From NCBI RefSeq assembly GCF_037976825.1, contig NZ_CP150269.1, positions 517,001 through 581,000 of the forward strand: a stretch of DNA of 64,000 nucleotides, read 5' to 3'. The notes beneath the pieces were generated by a model. That model saw only the letters and a list, made by a program, of their open reading frames with translations, did not search any database and was not told the origin of the DNA. Source of the DNA: Paenibacillus sp. FSL K6-1330. Lineage in GTDB: Bacteria; Bacillota; Bacilli; Paenibacillales; Paenibacillaceae. Position 1 is the stretch's first letter. Each line of letters begins with the position of its first letter. Made by a program: the position numbers and the translations under genes. This document shows positions 24,429 to 32,648 of this stretch, piece by piece.

Positions 24429-25862
24429 ATGAACATGAAGATGGTTCAATTATTGCCAAGAAGCACCCCCGAAAATCAAGGAATCTCATCGCAGTCTATC
24501 GAACGCTTTATCCGATCGATTCAGGAAAAGGAGCTGGAACTCCACAGCTTCATGCTGGTACGGCGTGGACATGTCGTAGCGGAAAGCTGGTGGAAGCCGT
24601 ATGATGCGGACAAACCGCATATACTGTTCTCGCTAAGCAAGAGCTTTACCTCTACCGCGATTGGACTTTTGGTCCAGGAAGGCCGGATTACGCTGGAGGA
24701 TCGGGTGATCGACTTCTTTCCGGAATACACTCCTGAAGATCCCTCGCCGAATCTGTCCGCGATGACGATTCGCGATTTGTTGATTATGGGAACGGGGCAC
24801 GCCGAGGAGCCTGCCATGCAGTCCGATATTTGGGTGGCCGATTTTCTTAAACAAGCGGTTGAGCATGAACCCGGGACCCACTTTGTATATAACAGCGCAG
24901 CGACTTACATGCTCTCGGCCATTCTGCAGAAGGTCACTGGCATCACGCTGCTGGATTATTTGCAGCCCCGTCTGTTTGAGCCACTCGGCATTTATGGTGC
25001 AACATGGGAAAGCTGTCCGCAGGGGATCAACACCGGCGGATGGGGACTTAAGCTGAAGACTGAGGACATTGCCAAATTCGGTCAGCTCTATCTTCAGAAG
25101 GGGGTATGGGAAGGCCAGCGTCTGATCCCGGAAGCGTGGATTGAAGAGGCAACCTCCAAGCAGATATCCAACGGACCTGCGGATTCCTCTTCGGATTGGA
25201 CTGAAGGGTACGGATATCAATTCTGGATGTGCCGCCACGGTGCCTACCGCGGCGACGGTGCCTTTGGACAATTCTGCGTCGTGTTCCCGGAACAGGATGC
25301 GGTGATTGCGATTACCTCCGGCCTTGGAGACATGCAGGCCGTGCTGAATGAGATATGGGAGCATCTGCAGCCAGCGATGGGATCTGATGCGCTGCCGGTC
25401 GACACCGGAGCGGAGGCTTCTCTTACTAGAATGCTGCAAGAGCTTAAGCTGGATCCGCCAATCGAAGAGGCGGTATCCCCAATCGAGAAGGACGTCTCCG
25501 GGATCGTCTATGATCTCGAGGAGAATGAGGAGAAGCTGCGTTCATTCTCCGTTCGATTTGAAGAAGATGGCGCGGTCATGGAGCTTGAGGGGGAACACAG
25601 CATCAATTTGGTTGTCTGTGGTCGTAACGAGTGGAAGTCGGGAACCACGAAGCTAATGATGACGGCGGATAACGAATATGCTGCCTCCATGACCTGGAAG
25701 GATGACCGGACGTTGAAGCTGACCATCCGACTGACGGAGACGCCATTCTACTCAACTACGGAATGCTCCTTCGGTGAGGAAGGCATTCATCTTGCGTACT
25801 GGATGAATCAATCGTTCGAGGGCAAGGTGGTCCGGGAGATTAAGGGCAAGGTTAAGGCATAG
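24429..25862 (+). CDS. serine hydrolase, beta-lactamase/class C PBP family
   Basis: The likely start is the ATG at 24429 (477 residues), with AGAGG 10 nt upstream; ATG 24435 is also possible. The catalytic SxxK is in ILFSLSKSFTSTAIGLLV and the YxN motif is FVYNSAATYML. The third motif region reads RGDGAFGQFC in place of the usual HTG/KTG, as often seen in esterase-like members. About 130 C-terminal residues form a beta-rich domain. No signal peptide is seen, so it probably acts inside the cell, perhaps cleaving an ester in the imported compound. It is 50 bp after the deacetylase and is the end of the operon. Confidence 0.85.
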   Translation: MNMKMVQLLPRSTPENQGISSQSIERFIRSIQEKELELHSFMLVRRGHVVAESWWKPYDADKPHILFSLSKSFTSTAIGLLVQEGRITLEDRVIDFFPEYTPEDPSPNLSAMTIRDLLIMGTGHAEEPAMQSDIWVADFLKQAVEHEPGTHFVYNSAATYMLSAILQKVTGITLLDYLQPRLFEPLGIYGATWESCPQGINTGGWGLKLKTEDIAKFGQLYLQKGVWEGQRLIPEAWIEEATSKQISNGPADSSSDWTEGYGYQFWMCRHGAYRGDGAFGQFCVVFPEQDAVIAITSGLGDMQAVLNEIWEHLQPAMGSDALPVDTGAEASLTRMLQELKLDPPIEEAVSPIEKDVSGIVYDLEENEEKLRSFSVRFEEDGAVMELEGEHSINLVVCGRNEWKSGTTKLMMTADNEYAASMTWKDDRTLKLTIRLTETPFYSTTECSFGEEGIHLAYWMNQSFEGKVVREIKGKVKA

Positions 25863-25887
25863 AGCCAGTAAAATAAGCAGCGGTACA

Positions 25888-25923
25888 TAAAAAACCTCTC
25901 CATCGTCATGGAGAGGTTTTTTT
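25888..25923. terminator. bidirectional terminator
   Basis: AAAAAACCTCTCCAT pairs with ATGGAGAGGTTTTTT, loop CGTC, with seven T. It serves both the serine hydrolase and the converging dehydrogenase gene. Confidence 0.92.
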
Positions 25924-25934
25924 GCATGCCGTAA

Positions 25935-27482
25935 TCAGAATCGCTCTGACACCGCCTTCGCCTGTGTGAACAGGAGCAGGTAATCGCGCCCGCCGGCTTT
26001 GGAATCGGTCCCGGACATATTGAAGCCGCCGAATGGGTGGGTGCCCACTAAGGCACCGGTGCATTTCCGGTTCAAATACAAGTTGCCAACATGGAAATCG
26101 CGCCGCGCCTGCTCCAGGTGGGCGCGGTTGTTCGAGATCACCGCGCCGGTCAGCCCGTAGTCGGTGTTGTTGGCGAATTGGATCGCTTCGTCGAAGGAGG
26201 CGGCCTTCGTGAAGGCCACCACCGGGCCGAAGATCTCCTCTTGGGAAATACGGGCGGTGCTGGCCACGTCCGCGAAGATCGTCGGCTGGATGAAATACCC
26301 CTCCGGATCGCCCGGAAATCCGCCGAGAACCAGCGTGCCTTCGCCTTTTCCGATTTCGATATAGTCCAGAATTTTACGATAGGCCTTATCGTCGATGACG
26401 GGCCCTACCTGCGCCGCGGCGTGTAACGGACTGCCGATAACCAGTTTCTTGGAACGGTCGATAACCTTCTGCAGCACGGTATCATAGACGTCCTCATGCA
26501 CGATGGCCCTGGAGCAGGCGGAGCATTTCTGGCCGGAGAAACCGAATGCGGAGGCGGTGATCGCGTCTGCCGCGAGGTCCAGATCGGCCTCACTGTCTAC
26601 GATAATGGCGTCTTTTCCGCCCATTTCGGCGATGACGCGTTTGATCCATTGTTGTCCGGGCTGTGTCTTGGCCGCGCGTTCCTGAATCCGCAGTCCAACG
26701 TCGCGGGATCCCGTAAAGCTGATGAACCTGGTCAGCGGATGATCCACCAGATAGTCGCCCACTTCCTGGCCCGGTCCCGGCAGGAAGTTAACAACGCCCG
26801 GAGGCAGGCTGACTTCTTCCAGTAGCTCCACGAATTTGGCGGCAATGACCGGCGTGGTGCTCGCCGGTTTCAGCACAACGGTGTTGCCCGAGACGATGGC
26901 CGCCGTGGTCATGCCTGCCATAATCGCGAGTGGAAAGTTCCACGGCGGAATGACGATGCCGACGCCGAGTGGAATGTAATAGAGATGATTTTCTTCCTCC
27001 TCATGAACTGTTAGCGGCTGGGGCGCGCTCAGACGCTGCATTTCGCGTGCATAGAATTCCATGAAATCGATCGCTTCGGCCGTATCCGCATCCGCTTCGG
27101 CACGCGTTTTTCCAGCTTCCAGCGTCATCAGTGCGGAGAATTCAAACTTGCGTCGCCGCATGATTGCTGCAGCCTTGTACAAATATCGTGCCCGTTCGCT
27201 CGGCGCGGTGTGTTTCCACGTCTCAAAAGTCCGTGCGGCTGTCTGAATGGCTTGTTCCGCAAGTTCGGTATCGGCTTGGGATACAATGCCGATGACCTGA
27301 CGTTTACGGGACGGATTGACCGACTTTAGGGTACGCTCCGTATGGATTTGGGCACCGCCGATAACCAGAGGGTACGTCTTGCCGAGTTCGGCTTCGACCG
27401 CGGATAGCGCAGCATCGTATAACTTGTTGTTCAACTCGTTCTTGAAGTCCAGAAATGGTTCATTCCGAAAAGGTACTCGCAT
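25935..27482 (-). CDS. pruA: L-glutamate gamma-semialdehyde dehydrogenase
   Basis: This 515-residue protein matches the RocA/PruA length and converts glutamate semialdehyde (from proline or arginine) to glutamate with NAD. The ATG at 27482 follows AAGGAGGGG. Visible are the NAD-binding [18 protein letters not shown], the [11 protein letters not shown] motif, the general-base Glu in [13 protein letters not shown], and the catalytic Cys in [17 protein letters not shown]. The C-terminal [14 protein letters not shown] is typical of this subfamily. It is divergent from proline dehydrogenase and completes proline breakdown in two steps. Confidence 0.96.
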   Translation of the reverse strand: MRVPFRNEPFLDFKNELNNKLYDAALSAVEAELGKTYPLVIGGAQIHTERTLKSVNPSRKRQVIGIVSQADTELAEQAIQTAARTFETWKHTAPSERARYLYKAAAIMRRRKFEFSALMTLEAGKTRAEADADTAEAIDFMEFYAREMQRLSAPQPLTVHEEEENHLYYIPLGVGIVIPPWNFPLAIMAGMTTAAIVSGNTVVLKPASTTPVIAAKFVELLEEVSLPPGVVNFLPGPGQEVGDYLVDHPLTRFISFTGSRDVGLRIQERAAKTQPGQQWIKRVIAEMGGKDAIIVDSEADLDLAADAITASAFGFSGQKCSACSRAIVHEDVYDTVLQKVIDRSKKLVIGSPLHAAAQVGPVIDDKAYRKILDYIEIGKGEGTLVLGGFPGDPEGYFIQPTIFADVASTARISQEEIFGPVVAFTKAASFDEAIQFANNTDYGLTGAVISNNRAHLEQARRDFHVGNLYLNRKCTGALVGTHPFGGFNMSGTDSKAGGRDYLLLFTQAKAVSERF

Positions 27483-27685
27483 GGAAGGCCCCTCCTTAAC
27501 ATGATATGATTCGGAGCTTTAGGTTTATGGTCCAGCTGCTGAATGCGTCATGGTGGGGTGTTTAGAATCTCTTGGTGAAAAGCTCGATGTTAGATATGTA
27601 TGTCTTTCTGCATGCCGTCATGATTTTTGCATATGAGTTAAGATAGAGTGCATTTTGGTTTGCCTTTTGCAAAGGGGGAGCTTGC

Positions 27686-28606
27686 ATGGACGGAACCGAA
27701 CTTTACCGTAAAGTGATCCTGACGGTGTCCGGTAATAAATTCGTGAAGTGGTTGTCGATCAAGTATGGCCGAAAACTGGCGGGCAGATTCATAGCCGGCG
27801 ATACCTTGGACGAGGCGCTGGATGAAATTGAGAGGCTGAATGAGAAGGGCATTCTCGTCACGCTCGATCATTTGGGGGAGGGTATCACGACGCTGGACGA
27901 AGCGGCCGGGTACCGGGAGGAGTATTTGAAGCTTGTAGAAGGGATTGCCAAGCGGGGAGTGAAATCGAACGTTTCGCTGAAGCCGACGCAGATGGGCATG
28001 GCACTGGACCCCGAGAAGGCTTACGAGAATATCAAGCTGGTGGCGAAAAAGGCGAAAGAGCACCGCAACTTCGTTCGTCTGGATATGGAGGATTCGCCGT
28101 ATACCCAGGCGACGATAGACATGACGCTGCGGCTCCATAAGGAGGGGCTGACCAATGTGGGGACCGTGATGCAGGCCTACTTGTTCCGTACGGAGGAGGA
28201 CGTCAAGAATTTAATCAATGCCGGTGTTAATCTGCGGCTCGTGAAGGGGGCGTACAAAGAGCCGGGAACCATCGCTTTTCAGCAGAAGCGGGAGGTCATT
28301 GACAACTATAAGAAATTGATCAAAATGCATTTTGATCAGGGTGCCTACGTTGCGATTGCTTCGCATGATGACAACATCATCGACTGGGTGAAGGTGTTTG
28401 CCGAGCAGAGTCACATAGACAAACAGGAATTTGAGTTTCAGATGCTGTACGGGCTACGGATGAACGATCAGGCAGCGCTTGCACAGGACGGCTACCGCAT
28501 TCGGTGTTATATGCCCTACGGAACGATGTGGTACCCGTATTTTACGCGGCGGCTGGCGGAGAAGCCAGCCAACCTGATGATGGTGCTCAAAAATATGTTC
28601 AAGTGA
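27686..28606 (+). CDS. proline dehydrogenase
   Basis: A 306-residue FAD protein of the short (non-PutA) type that oxidises proline to pyrroline-5-carboxylate. The ATG at 27686 lies behind AAGGGGGAG. The barrel signatures are NVSLKPTQMGMALDP, FVRLDMEDSPYT, LRLVKGAYKEPG and the substrate-binding MLYGLRMNDQAAL and RCYMPYGTMWYPYFTRRLAEKP near the end (RRLAEKPAN is the conserved close). The 203 bp to the divergent pruA gene hold the promoters of both; I see no clear operator. Confidence 0.95.
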   Translation: MDGTELYRKVILTVSGNKFVKWLSIKYGRKLAGRFIAGDTLDEALDEIERLNEKGILVTLDHLGEGITTLDEAAGYREEYLKLVEGIAKRGVKSNVSLKPTQMGMALDPEKAYENIKLVAKKAKEHRNFVRLDMEDSPYTQATIDMTLRLHKEGLTNVGTVMQAYLFRTEEDVKNLINAGVNLRLVKGAYKEPGTIAFQQKREVIDNYKKLIKMHFDQGAYVAIASHDDNIIDWVKVFAEQSHIDKQEFEFQMLYGLRMNDQAALAQDGYRIRCYMPYGTMWYPYFTRRLAEKPANLMMVLKNMFK

Positions 28607-28664
28607 GCGGGGGAAAACAATTAATTCAAAGCGAAGCGAGGACGGTAGCTCTCTAGCTACTGTC

Positions 28665-29129
28665 CTAGAAGAAATAATACGCCTCCGAGCAGTCCATCAG
28701 GAAGGAACGCTCCAGCGGCAAGCTGCCTAACCGCTTACGGGTGATGTGCTGTTGCCGATTGGTCTCCAGATCGGCGAGCGCCGATACGGCGAGCTGCATC
28801 CGGGCGGATCCCCACTGGTGCTGCTTCTGGGCATAGCGAACGGCCTCGGTCACGGACATGCCTTTCAGCCTCGTAAAGACGGCTGCCCAGCGGACTAGAT
28901 CCGTGAATTCCCTGTTGCTTGGCAGCGCATATTCGGCATAACCAGCCGCGTCTTTGCAGCTGATTTTGAACAAACCGCAGTTCCAATCTCGTTTGCTCCA
29001 GGGGATAAAGCGTTCAGCCGAGCCCTGGTCGAAACGAAATATCTCCATATGGCGGATGGGCTCTACACTTAATGCGGGAACTTCGGTTTCGATAACGGAT
29101 GTCAGTGCAGCCTCGATGAATTTCGTCAT
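28665..29129 (-). CDS. unrecognised protein under a c-di-AMP riboswitch
   Basis: I do not recognise this 154-residue protein. The ATG at 29129 has AAGGAG 8 nt upstream and codon use like its neighbours, so it is a real gene. It has no signal peptide or membrane helix. Visible stretches are WSKRDWNCGLFKISCKDAAGY in the first half, VRWAAVFTRLKGMSVTEAVRYAQ, and HQWGSARMQLAVSALADLETNR in the second half, with the C-terminus ending in aromatic residues. Two Cys near 50 and 57 and a third near the end could be structural. Transcription is governed by the ydaO-type riboswitch and terminator at 29166-29440, so it probably acts in potassium, osmotic or cell wall homeostasis. Confidence 0.75.
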   Translation of the reverse strand: MTKFIEAALTSVIETEVPALSVEPIRHMEIFRFDQGSAERFIPWSKRDWNCGLFKISCKDAAGYAEYALPSNREFTDLVRWAAVFTRLKGMSVTEAVRYAQKQHQWGSARMQLAVSALADLETNRQQHITRKRLGSLPLERSFLMDCSEAYYFF

Positions 29130-29165
29130 GATCTACGCTCCTTTATAGGAATGTTATATGCACGG

Positions 29166-29209
29166 TAAAAAGGCCTGGTGAGCAAAGATCCCCCGCTCTC
29201 CAGGCCTTA
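29166..29209 (-). terminator. riboswitch expression-platform terminator
   Basis: On the minus strand AAGGCCTGG pairs with CCAGGCCTT followed by TTT, with a 21-nt loop holding a further short stem. It lies between the aptamer and the gene at 29129, 37 nt before the ATG. Confidence 0.85.
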
Positions 29210-29267
29210 TTGTCGTTAGAGGCCCTGTTCCAGTGGCCGCTTCCGCTTAAGGCTCGGGTGGTGTTCT

Positions 29268-29440
29268 CTCTCAAAACGCGCCTACGAGGTTAGCTGACGG
29301 ATTCGGGCTTGAGAGCACCCTACCGCAGTGCCTGACCATCTAGGCACTGCGGATTCACCCCATTCACCAATAGAAGCTCCATTGGCGATTTTGGTTCCCC
29401 CGTCTCCCCATCTGTCGGGAGCTCAGCGTATAACGAATGT
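29268..29440 (-). ncRNA. ydaO/yuaA (c-di-AMP) riboswitch, minus strand
   Basis: Read on the minus strand the segment shows the conserved ydaO core: ACGCTGAG at the 5' stem, GGGGGAACCAAAATCG, GGGGTGAATCC, the long P-stem GCAGTGCC/GGCACTGC, GGGTGCTCTCAAGCCCGAATCCGTCAGCTAACCTCGTAGGCG (noted here as GCCCGAATCCGTCAGCTAAC). These match the known consensus of the class that binds c-di-AMP and turns expression off. It is followed by a terminator and the 154-residue gene. Confidence 0.93.
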
Positions 29441-29977
29441 TTCGATTAGATGGATGAATCATACGCCGGAGGAAACTAAAAGTAAATGATCATATGGGAC
29501 GGATATATTCCGAAAATTGATGAAAACCGTGTAAGAAAACGTGTACATTCAGTCGTGTCATCGATTATCATGGCAAAATCTCGGTATCTCGATAGATTGC
29601 GATAAATACAAGAAAACAAGAGAAATACATAGTATAGAGTAGTATTCGAGAGATAATGAAGCAATACTGATCAGTTCCTGCTCGACATAACGCCACATGT
29701 GTTTTTGCTCACATTTACTTCCTGCAGGGCCAGACGTATGATACGAACTATGAATTGACGGACACCAGCGACAGGCATGCAGGCAACCGTTTCATGAAGG
29801 CCTACAGGCAGTGTGAGAGCTGCATCAGGCTCTTTTATGGATCGAATCTCGGGCGAAGGCGCCATGGGCCTTCGCTGAAATTGCAGGATGATGCGACTCT
29901 CACCGCTCGAACCTGATGCTGTGTTGTTTTGCTAAACCTGGATGTTTAGTCAATGGCTAATAGAATAACATGCTACT
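29441..29977. other. region between two divergent riboswitches
   Basis: These 537 bp must hold the promoters of both riboswitch transcripts. I see no convincing gene. A minus-strand frame at 29671-29865 (64 codons) has no ribosome site and no familiar motif. A dyad GCTAAAC-CTGGAT-GTTTAGT lies at 29930-29950 near the kdp-side promoter. Confidence 0.5.
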
Positions 29978-30145
29978 CGTTTTCAATTTTCGCTGAGTCC
30001 TTGAATGGAAAAGGAACGGGGGAACCAGTCGGGAGATGAATCTATCTCTCAGGGGTGAATCCCATGGACAAGATAACGGTCTATGGGTAGGGCGACTCTC
30101 ACGCCCGAATCCGTCAGCTAACCTCGTAAGCGTATCGAGAGAGGC
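29978..30145 (+). ncRNA. ydaO/yuaA (c-di-AMP) riboswitch upstream of kdp
   Basis: The plus strand carries CGCTGAGTCC, GGGGGAACCAGTCGG, CAGGGGTGAATCCC, GGGTAGGGCGACTCTC, then GCCCGAATCCGTCAGCTAAC and CTCGTAAGCG. This is the full ydaO core in order. Many firmicute kdp operons are controlled in this way: high c-di-AMP, a signal of sufficient potassium, promotes termination. Confidence 0.95.
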
Positions 30146-30197
30146 AACGATTGTCGTGGACTTGGGCCACGGTGTATTTCACCGTGTCCTATTAAGG

Positions 30198-30240
30198 AGC
30201 CTGCGGGAAGAGTTCTTCTCTTTCCACAGGCTTCTTTGTT
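30198..30240 (+). terminator. kdp riboswitch terminator
   Basis: AGCCTGCGGGAAGAG pairs with CTCTTTCCACAGGCT (loop TTCTT, mismatches), then TCTTTGTTGTTG. It sits 40 nt before the first gene of the operon. Confidence 0.8.
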
Positions 30241-30278
30241 GTTGTCTTCTCTTTCCGAACTTAGGAGGAGAACAAAAG

Positions 30279-30689
30279 ATGGAGAAATCGCAGGAGTTTA
30301 TCCTGGTATCCGCACCGAACAAGGCCGGGGAAGAATTTATCCGCCAGCTGATCTTTAAGCGCATTTCGTTTGTGGCCATAGCCAACAACCGGGTTGAACA
30401 GGAGAGGCTGCATGAGCTGGGCTGCACCAACATGATACTAATCGATACAAGGGACGAGCAAACCTGGATCATTCCCGAGTTTCCCGTCAGCAAGGTGTTT
30501 CTGTTCGAGAGCAGCTTGAATCTATGCTGCCGCTATTTACGGATTTGCCGGACCTGGACCACAGAGTCGATTTATGTGATTACCCATTCCAGCAATCCGC
30601 GATTGATATACAAAGGGCTGGGTGCCGATGTGGTGCTTCATACGAACCATCACCAGGTATCCTTCCTGATTTCGTCCATTGTCAGCTAA
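30279..30689 (+). CDS. RCK/TrkA-N-like small protein of the kdp operon
   Basis: Start is the ATG at 30279, 8 nt behind AGGAGGAG, giving 136 residues. The pattern of alternating strands and helices (EFILVSAPNKAGEEFIRQL, ISFVAIANNRVEQERLHELG, TNMILIDTRD, SKVFLFESSLNLCCRYL, ESIYVITHSSNPRLIYKGLGADVVLHTN, quoted in parts) is that of a Rossmann-type TrkA-N domain, although the usual GxGxxG loop is replaced by SAPNKAG. It lacks a membrane segment. As the first gene after the riboswitch, it may sense a nucleotide and regulate the Kdp pump. Family assignment is by pattern only. Confidence 0.7.
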   Translation: MEKSQEFILVSAPNKAGEEFIRQLIFKRISFVAIANNRVEQERLHELGCTNMILIDTRDEQTWIIPEFPVSKVFLFESSLNLCCRYLRICRTWTTESIYVITHSSNPRLIYKGLGADVVLHTNHHQVSFLISSIVS

Positions 30690-30732
30690 GGTCTTGGCTG
30701 ATATCACAACGAGGTTTTAGGAGGTTATATTC

Positions 30733-30837
30733 ATGCAGGATTTATATATGGTGCTCATATTGGGAGGAACCTACGGACTGTTCATGCTGTTCATGTCTTG
30801 GTGTGGGCGCGTGGTTTCTGAACCGGAGGCGGATTAA
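30733..30837 (+). CDS. small single-pass membrane protein in the kdp operon
   Basis: A 34-residue frame with AGGAGG 8 nt before its ATG. The sequence MQDLYMVLILGGTYGLFMLF is a single hydrophobic helix followed by a short polar tail ending EPEAD. It ends 2 bp before kdpF. Good translation signals and position argue for a real subunit-like peptide, perhaps a second KdpF-like stabiliser. I know no named family for it. Confidence 0.7.
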   Translation: MQDLYMVLILGGTYGLFMLFMSWCGRVVSEPEAD

Positions 30838-30839
30838 CC

Positions 30840-30917
30840 ATGATGATCATTTTGGTATGCACGCTCTTTATTTTTCTGTACTTGATTTATGCGCTGATTC
30901 ACCCTGAAAAATTCTAG
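30840..30917 (+). CDS. kdpF: K+-transporting ATPase subunit KdpF
   Basis: Only 25 residues, one membrane helix, ending in YALIHPEKF, the conserved KdpF tail. The ATG at 30840 is 10 nt after GGAGG; a second ATG follows immediately. KdpF is a small lipid-like stabiliser of the KdpABC complex in the membrane. It is 30 bp before kdpA. Confidence 0.88.
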   Translation: MMIILVCTLFIFLYLIYALIHPEKF

Positions 30918-30947
30918 GGAGACAGCTGAAGGAGGAAGGCATTCGCC

Positions 30948-32627
30948 ATGGGCATTTTACAAATTGCCATCGTTATACTCGTTCTGGTGCTGCTGGTAAA
31001 GCCGCTTGGAACTTATCTATATCAGGTGTTTCGCAATGAAGGCAATGGAACGGACAGATGGTTCTCCTGGGCGGAGAAACCGATCTTCGCACTGATTGGC
31101 TTGAAAGAACGCAAGGGAATGACGTGGAAAGGTTATGCCATCAGCTTTGTGATGACGAATATCGTGCTGGTCGCGGCTGGGTATTTGATTCTGCGGTTGC
31201 AGAGAGTACTGCCCTTCAACCCGAATGGCATCGATAATATGGAATCGACCTTGTCGTTCTCTACGATCATCAGCTTTATGACCAATACGAATCTTCAGCA
31301 TTACAGCGGGGAGTCGGGGTTATCCTATATGGCCCAGATGGCTGTCATTACGATGATGATGTTCACGTCTGCGGCAACCGGGCTCTGCGTGGCGATTGCT
31401 TTTATCCGGGCGGTGACTAGCAAGGGCTCAACCGTCGGTAATTTTTTTGAGGACTTCGTCAAAGCTCACACCCGGGTGTTCATCCCGGCTGCGTTCATCA
31501 TTGCAATGGTACTGGTTGCGCTGCAGGTGCCGCAGACCTTGAAGCCTACGCTCAGCGTCACGACGCTGGAAGGTAGCGAGCAGCAAATAGCTGTAGGGCC
31601 AGTAGCTGCGCTTGAATCGATCAAGCATCTGGGCACCAACGGCGGCGGGTTTATGGGAGTGAACTCGGCACATCCGTTCGAGAACCCGTCCCCGCTGACC
31701 AATGTCATCGAAATCCTGTCCATGTGGAGTCTCGGGGCGGCACTTCCGTATACGTTCGGTTTATTCGCCAAGAGCCGCAAACAGGGCTGGATTATTTTCT
31801 CGGTGATGATGACCTTGTTTATCGCTTTCCTGTCGCTGAACTATGCCGCTGAAACCAATGGCAATCCGGCGCTGAACCGCTTGGGCATCGATGCCTCGCA
31901 AGGCAGCATGGAGGGCAAGGAGGTCCGGTTCGGGGTTGCTCAATCTTCTCTGTTCACGACGGTGACGACCGCGGCCACAACCGGGTCGGTCAACAACATG
32001 CATGATACACTCACGCCGCTTGGAGGGATTACGCCGCTGTCCCTGATGATGCTGAACTCTGTTTTTGGCGGAAAGGGCGTTGGGCTGATGAATATGCTCA
32101 TGTACGCGATATTGGCGGTGTTCCTGGCCGGTCTTATGGTTGGTCGAACCCCCGAATTTCTAGGCAGAAAAATCGAGGCGCGGGAGATGAAGCTGATTGC
32201 GATTGTTATCCTGGTGCATCCATTTATCATCCTGGCTCCGACCGCCCTTGCGCTGATGACGGATGCAGGGCAGGCAGGCATTACCAATGCGGGCTTTCAT
32301 GGCATCTCGCAAGTATTGTACGAATACACGTCTTCCGCTGCCAATAACGGTTCCGGATTTGAGGGTCTGTCAGATAACACGCCGTTCTGGAACATTACAA
32401 CAGGACTGGTCATGCTCTTCGGCCGTTACATTTCGATGATTGCCCTGTTGGCGGTGGGCGGCTCGCTGATGCGGAAGCAATGGGTTCCCGAGACGCTTGG
32501 GACGTTCCGGACAGATAATAAGCTGTTTGCCGGCATTCTCATTGCAGTGGTTCTGATTATCGGTGCATTGACCTTCCTGCCTGTACTTGTGCTTGGTCCG
32601 ATTGCTGAGCATCTGACGATCCGTTAA
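30948..32627 (+). CDS. kdpA: K+-transporting ATPase subunit KdpA
   Basis: The 559-residue KdpA is the channel-like potassium-selective subunit. Selectivity-filter loops are visible as TNTNLQHYSGE, LGTNGGGFMGVNSAHPFENP, TTGSVNNMHDTLTPLGG and SAANNGSGFEGLSDN, the four KdpA repeats in order. About ten membrane helices are predicted. AAGGAGGAAGG precedes the ATG at 30948. It takes up K+ from outside and passes it through a tunnel to KdpB. Confidence 0.97.
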   Translation: MGILQIAIVILVLVLLVKPLGTYLYQVFRNEGNGTDRWFSWAEKPIFALIGLKERKGMTWKGYAISFVMTNIVLVAAGYLILRLQRVLPFNPNGIDNMESTLSFSTIISFMTNTNLQHYSGESGLSYMAQMAVITMMMFTSAATGLCVAIAFIRAVTSKGSTVGNFFEDFVKAHTRVFIPAAFIIAMVLVALQVPQTLKPTLSVTTLEGSEQQIAVGPVAALESIKHLGTNGGGFMGVNSAHPFENPSPLTNVIEILSMWSLGAALPYTFGLFAKSRKQGWIIFSVMMTLFIAFLSLNYAAETNGNPALNRLGIDASQGSMEGKEVRFGVAQSSLFTTVTTAATTGSVNNMHDTLTPLGGITPLSLMMLNSVFGGKGVGLMNMLMYAILAVFLAGLMVGRTPEFLGRKIEAREMKLIAIVILVHPFIILAPTALALMTDAGQAGITNAGFHGISQVLYEYTSSAANNGSGFEGLSDNTPFWNITTGLVMLFGRYISMIALLAVGGSLMRKQWVPETLGTFRTDNKLFAGILIAVVLIIGALTFLPVLVLGPIAEHLTIR

Positions 32628-32648
32628 TAGAAAAGGTGGCCTATTACC

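Noticed and set aside
29671-29865. 64-codon minus-strand frame between the riboswitches
   Set aside because: No ribosome site, no recognisable motif, and it lies in the region expected to hold promoters.
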